Assembly: GCA_002372815.1 (NCBI GenBank)
Contig: DFIR01000023.1
Coordinates: 24,053 to 88,052, forward strand
Direction of reading: 5' to 3'
Length of the DNA: 64,000 bases
From: Lachnospiraceae bacterium UBA3692
GTDB taxonomy: Bacteria; Bacillota; Clostridia; Lachnospirales; Lachnospiraceae
The notes under the pieces were generated by a model. The model worked only from the letters and a program-made list of their open reading frames with translations. It was not told the DNA's origin and made no database searches. Each line of letters begins with the position of its first letter. Positions within the stretch are counted from its first letter, which is position 1. Made by a program: the position numbers and the translations under genes. This document shows positions 61,171 to 64,000 of the stretch, piece by piece.

Positions 61171-62433
61171 TTACCTTTTTCCGGCACCTTTTTCAATAGC
61201 CCGGCAGTAATATCCGCTGCAGGGTTCCTGCGCGTATCCGAGCAGCATCAGCTTCGACATGACCGCCCCGGCTTCCCGGATGCTGACGCCGCGTCCGAGA
61301 TTCTCCTCCATCTTCTCCCGCAGGGCGTCCATCTCCTGCAGGTCCGCCGCGTCCAGGCTCTCAAAGAGCGCCTGCTGCACGGGATCCGCCAGGCGCAGCT
61401 CCACCCCGCCGTTCCCGGCTTCCCCGCTCTCCGGGTCTTGCTTCTGCGGGTCGCCTTCTTCCGGCTGACTCTCCTCACCGGCCCCGCTTCCGAAAAAATG
61501 CCCCAGCAGATCCTGCGGGCAGATCGCGATCCCGGCCCCCTGCCGGATCAGCCGGTTGCACCCTTCGCTCAGCGCGTCGATATTCCTGCCGGGGACCGCG
61601 AAAATATCCCTCCCCTGGTCCAGCGCGTGGTCCGCCGTGATCTGCGTGCCGCTCTGCGCCCTCGCCTCGCAGACGAGCAGGATGTCCGCCAGCCCGCTGA
61701 TCAGCCGGTTCCTCGCCGGAAAATAGTTCCGCTTCGGCTGCTCGCCCGGCGGAAACTCCGAGAGGACGCCGCTCCCATGTTCGCCCGCGCACATGCGCTC
61801 GTAGATCCGCCGGTTCCGCTCCGGGTAGCACACGTCCACGCCGCACCCCAGCACCCCGAAAGACGCGCCGCCGCAGTACAGTGCCTCCTCCTCGGCCGCC
61901 CCGTCCACCCCGACGGCGAGCCCGCTCACGATCTGCACCCCGGCCGCGGCCAGCGTCCCCGAGAAGATCCGCGCCTGCTGGATCCCGTAGCGCGTGGCGC
62001 CCCGCGCGCCGATCACGGCGACGGACGGCCGGTCGTCGGACGGAAGGCATCCCCGGTAGTACAGCCCGAACGGCGGATCCGGAATATTCCGCAGCCGCTC
62101 CGGGTAGAGCCGGTCCTCCATGGTGACGAAGCGGATCCCCATCCGGCGCAGCCGCTCCGCGGCTTCTTCCCGCCTCTGCGCGGTCCCCGCCCGGATCGCG
62201 GCCTTCAGCCTCCCGGCCGCCTTCTCCGCCGTGCCCTTGCCCACTTCCCCGGCAGATTCGGCATAAGCCGCCCCGCACAGATCCTCACACTCCTTCTCCG
62301 TCATGTCAAACAGCTGCCCCGCCGTCTGCAGTCCGCCGTGCGAGTACAGCCGGCGGATCCACTTGCTGCCCATCCCCGCCTTCGCGTACAGCCACAGCGC
62401 ATACGGATCGATCCTGTCCCTTTCGTCTTCCAT
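61171..62433 (-). CDS. dprA: DNA processing protein DprA
   Basis: DprA protects incoming single-stranded DNA and loads RecA during transformation. The 420-residue protein has a helical N-terminal domain, the Rossmann-like core with VIGARGATRYG, VSGLAVGVDGAAE, GCGVDVCYPERNR, LSEFPPGEQPKRNYFPARNR and the VPGR motif, a Glu/Pro-rich linker and a C-terminal winged-helix-like domain. The start is uncertain because the upstream region is a run of purine micro-repeats with several ATG codons; the ATG at 62431-62433 is followed by normal protein sequence and has GGGAG upstream. Confidence 0.93.
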   Translation of the reverse strand: MEDERDRIDPYALWLYAKAGMGSKWIRRLYSHGGLQTAGQLFDMTEKECEDLCGAAYAESAGEVGKGTAEKAAGRLKAAIRAGTAQRREEAAERLRRMGIRFVTMEDRLYPERLRNIPDPPFGLYYRGCLPSDDRPSVAVIGARGATRYGIQQARIFSGTLAAAGVQIVSGLAVGVDGAAEEEALYCGGASFGVLGCGVDVCYPERNRRIYERMCAGEHGSGVLSEFPPGEQPKRNYFPARNRLISGLADILLVCEARAQSGTQITADHALDQGRDIFAVPGRNIDALSEGCNRLIRQGAGIAICPQDLLGHFFGSGAGEESQPEEGDPQKQDPESGEAGNGGVELRLADPVQQALFESLDAADLQEMDALREKMEENLGRGVSIREAGAVMSKLMLLGYAQEPCSGYYCRAIEKGAGKR

Positions 62434-62500
62434 TCCGACTCCCATTCCATCTCCCATTCCGTCTCCTTTCCGTCTCCTTTCCTTCTCCCATTCCGTTCCC
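62424..62500 (-). repeat. Purine-rich 11-12-base micro-repeats at the dprA start
   Basis: On the minus strand about six units of the type GGAATGGGAGA or GGAAAGGAGAC follow one another between comM and dprA. Each unit offers a Shine-Dalgarno-like purine run and three or more an ATG, so several initiation sites compete. Confidence 0.7.
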
Positions 62501-62514
62501 TCTCCGTCATCCCG

Positions 62515-63142
62515 TCATTCCGTGCCCCGGAGGCGGAACGCCTCCATCAGGTCCTCCGTCCGGATCTCCTCCGCGCCGTCCAGGTCCGCGATCGTCCTGG
62601 CGATGCGCAGGATCCGGTGGTATCCCCTCGCGCTGACCGTGCTCCTCCCGCACAGGTCCCGCATGCACCTCTCGCCCTCCGCGTTCAGCCGGCACCATCT
62701 CTCCGTCCCTTCCGCGTCCAGTTCCGCGTTGAACCGGATCCCGGCCCCGCGATACCTGTACAGCTGCCGCTCCGCGGCGGCCTCCACCCGTTTTCTCACC
62801 GCTTCGCTCCTGGAGGGCCCCGCCGCAGCCCCCGCCTGCATCTCTTCCACGCCCGTGACCCGCACGTGGATCCGCATGTCCATGCGGTCCATGAGGGGAC
62901 CGGAGAGATGCTGTCTGTATCTGCGCCGCTCCTTCTCCGAGCATCTGCATCTGTTGAGGTCCGGGTAGTAACCGCAGGGACACGGATTCCCCGCCCCAAC
63001 CAGGAGAAAACGAGCGGGAAACCGATAGGTCCCGTAGTTCCGGGTGATGCGGATCTCCCGCTCCTCCAGCGGCTGCCGGAGCAGGTCCAGCGTCGTGCGG
63101 CTGAATTCCGGCATCTCGTCCAGGAAGAGGACCCCCGAAACA
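62515..63142 (-). pseudogene. comM: 3' part of comM (YifB family), 5' end missing
   Basis: The frame encodes the C-terminal 209 or so residues of a Mg-chelatase-like AAA+ helicase: Walker B region GVLFLDEMPEF, then the GAGNPCPCGYYPD segment, RYRQHLSGPLMDRMD and the C-terminal STVSARGYHRILRIARTIADL. The N-terminal 290-300 residues, including the Lon-like domain and Walker A, are absent: right after the codons for RGV the sequence becomes AT-rich and unrelated. An internal ATG at 63114 gives a 199-residue frame without an ATP-binding site. ComM speeds branch migration in transformation, so this copy should be inactive. Confidence 0.8.
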
Positions 63143-63198
63143 CTATATATTGCGTCTGATTATGTATTTTTATCTATATCTTGTATTTTTACCCCACT

Positions 63199-63221
63199 AA
63201 AAATACCCCAGAGGTATTTTT
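63199..63221 (-). terminator. Terminator of the OmpA-domain gene
   Basis: A perfect 9-bp stem AAAAATACC/GGTATTTTT (63199-63207, 63213-63221) with loop CCAGA supplies its own U-run on the minus strand. A second pairing, ATACCCC (63203-63209) with GGGGTAT (63228-63234), is mutually exclusive with it. Confidence 0.65.
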
Positions 63222-63264
63222 ACCCCCGGGGTATCTTTTGTCAAAACATGTGATTACATCACAA

Positions 63265-64000
63265 TTATTCACCAGCGATAATAAAGCTGAATACCACTCT
63301 TCTGGAGGCTGCCATATCTATGGTTCCATCTTCCGCAAGAATAGGCCTGTCATAAGAGTATCCTACTTTTTCAATATAGGGTTCAAAGTCAGGATAAGAG
63401 CTTATTACATAAGCTGCAACAGTATCTGCCCTGCGCTCGGACAGATCCTGATTGTACTCATGCGAACCATCCGTATCTGTGTGCCCTTCGATCACAATGC
63501 TTCCTATATTCCCGGCCTCGATCTGGTCCTTCATGATCGGCATATATATGCTTAAGAATCTATCCAGTTCTGACTTCCCCTGTTCCATGATCTGATCAGA
63601 GCCGCGTTCAAAGAGAATGTTTGAATCAAATCGGATAAAGCCGGTCTCCTTATCGACTTCTACATCTATATCCGCATCGTCAAAAGCCTTCTGGGTCGTC
63701 ATAACAAATGTTGCTGTGATCTCTTGATGCCGCGGCATACTTTCCGTTGGTCTGAGTTTAAGCGTATTCCATATCACTGATGTATCATTGTCAATTATAG
63801 GAGGATTCTTCGCAGATACTATGGGATAGGCATCCGTACTTGAAGGAATCTCTGTCTCTCCTTCGTCACCTGCGTCTTCACCATTTACGGTCTCTTTATA
63901 TCTGAATACATCTACGCCCTCTTCCGTTGTGCCATAGATGTATTTGCTTCGTTCCACAGATGCATTAAATCCCTTATACCCTTCTAATATCTTCCGTCCG
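63265..64000 (-). CDS. OmpA-like peptidoglycan-binding domain protein (5' part outside the window)
   Basis: The frame is open from the right edge to a TAA at 63265, about 244 residues; a GTG at 63955-63957 is in frame but the upstream codons remain open, so the true start lies beyond 64000. The C-terminal half is an OmpA/MotB-type wall-binding domain: IRFDSNILFERGSDQI, then IVIEGHTDTDGSHEYN and LSERRADTVAAYV. The N-terminal visible part is not recognised and shows no membrane helix. Base composition is much richer in A+T than the rest of the window, which suggests acquired DNA. OmpA domains in Gram-positives occur in MotB-like stators and in ZorB of Zorya defence; the unseen upstream gene would decide. 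Confidence 0.75.
   Translation of the reverse strand, partial: GRKILEGYKGFNASVERSKYIYGTTEEGVDVFRYKETVNGEDAGDEGETEIPSSTDAYPIVSAKNPPIIDNDTSVIWNTLKLRPTESMPRHQEITATFVMTTQKAFDDADIDVEVDKETGFIRFDSNILFERGSDQIMEQGKSELDRFLSIYMPIMKDQIEAGNIGSIVIEGHTDTDGSHEYNQDLSERRADTVAAYVISSYPDFEPYIEKVGYSYDRPILAEDGTIDMAASRRVVFSFIIAGE

Noticed and set aside
63143..63264. Transposon terminal repeats at the comM junction
   Set aside because: The sequence is AT-rich with terminator-like hairpins, but I found no inverted end, target duplication or Tn7-like end sequence within the window.

Overview
The window is 64 kb of a GC-rich, Gram-positive genome, most likely a member of the Clostridia and probably of the Lachnospiraceae. 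The clues are a fused secDF, a PASTA-type Ser/Thr kinase with its PP2C phosphatase, a dcw cluster with mraZ, an m-DAP-type murE, TmcAL, DegV, a small double-glycine-leader protein, and lipoproteins with short signal peptides. No rRNA is present and there is one tRNA, tRNA-Ala(CGC). Most genes lie on the minus strand. The species cannot be named from sequence reading alone.

Layout. (1) 0-15 kb: mixed housekeeping genes (IspD/TarI-like cytidylyltransferase, TruA, GlyA, L32, AckA, TmcAL, FruK-like kinase, HAD phosphatase), two lipoproteins, a zinc-ribbon membrane protein and an FtsK-like protein whose ATPase motifs are degenerate. A 62-bp tandem repeat array (9 units) lies between 5.4 and 6.0 kb. 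(2) 15.1-16.0 kb: a gene-free stretch built of structured repeats. It has two diverged, oppositely oriented palindromic elements with a three-way-junction fold, flanking a second 62-bp tandem array of different sequence. (3) 16-21.5 kb: a very large RND exporter, an aldose-1-epimerase-like protein and the tRNA. (4) 21.7-32.5 kb: the division and cell wall cluster, transcribed leftward as mraZ-rsmH-ftsL-pbp-mraY-murD-ftsW-ftsQ-ftsZ, with lgt to its right. (5) 32.7-35.5 kb: ychF, then a decayed accessory patch (GH3 glycosidase remnant, beheaded HTH regulator, hicAB toxin-antitoxin). (6) 35.6-43 kb: an FAD oxidase fused to a hotdog thioesterase, a double-glycine-leader SH3 protein, DegV, a CmpB-like membrane protein, YihY, PgeF and an esterase. 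(7) 43-61 kb: a long leftward housekeeping run, recJ-murE-priA-def-fmt-rsmB-rlmN-stp-prkC-rsgA, plus secDF and aspS. (8) 61-64 kb: dprA and a 5'-truncated comM that runs directly into AT-rich DNA carrying an OmpA-domain gene cut by the window edge.

How the genes work together. The dcw cluster, murE, lgt, secDF, prkC/stp and pgeF together cover peptidoglycan precursor synthesis, septation, lipoprotein maturation, export and their phospho-control. recJ-priA-dprA(-comM) concern DNA repair, restart and uptake. def-fmt-rsmB-rlmN-rsgA-truA-tmcAL-rsmH concern translation.

The stretches not explained by ordinary genes are the two 62-bp arrays with the palindromic elements, the pseudo-ATPase FtsK relative beside them, the GG-leader SH3 protein, the oxidase-thioesterase fusion and the comM junction. 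Functions are assigned from recognised motifs and family resemblance. No database search was run.
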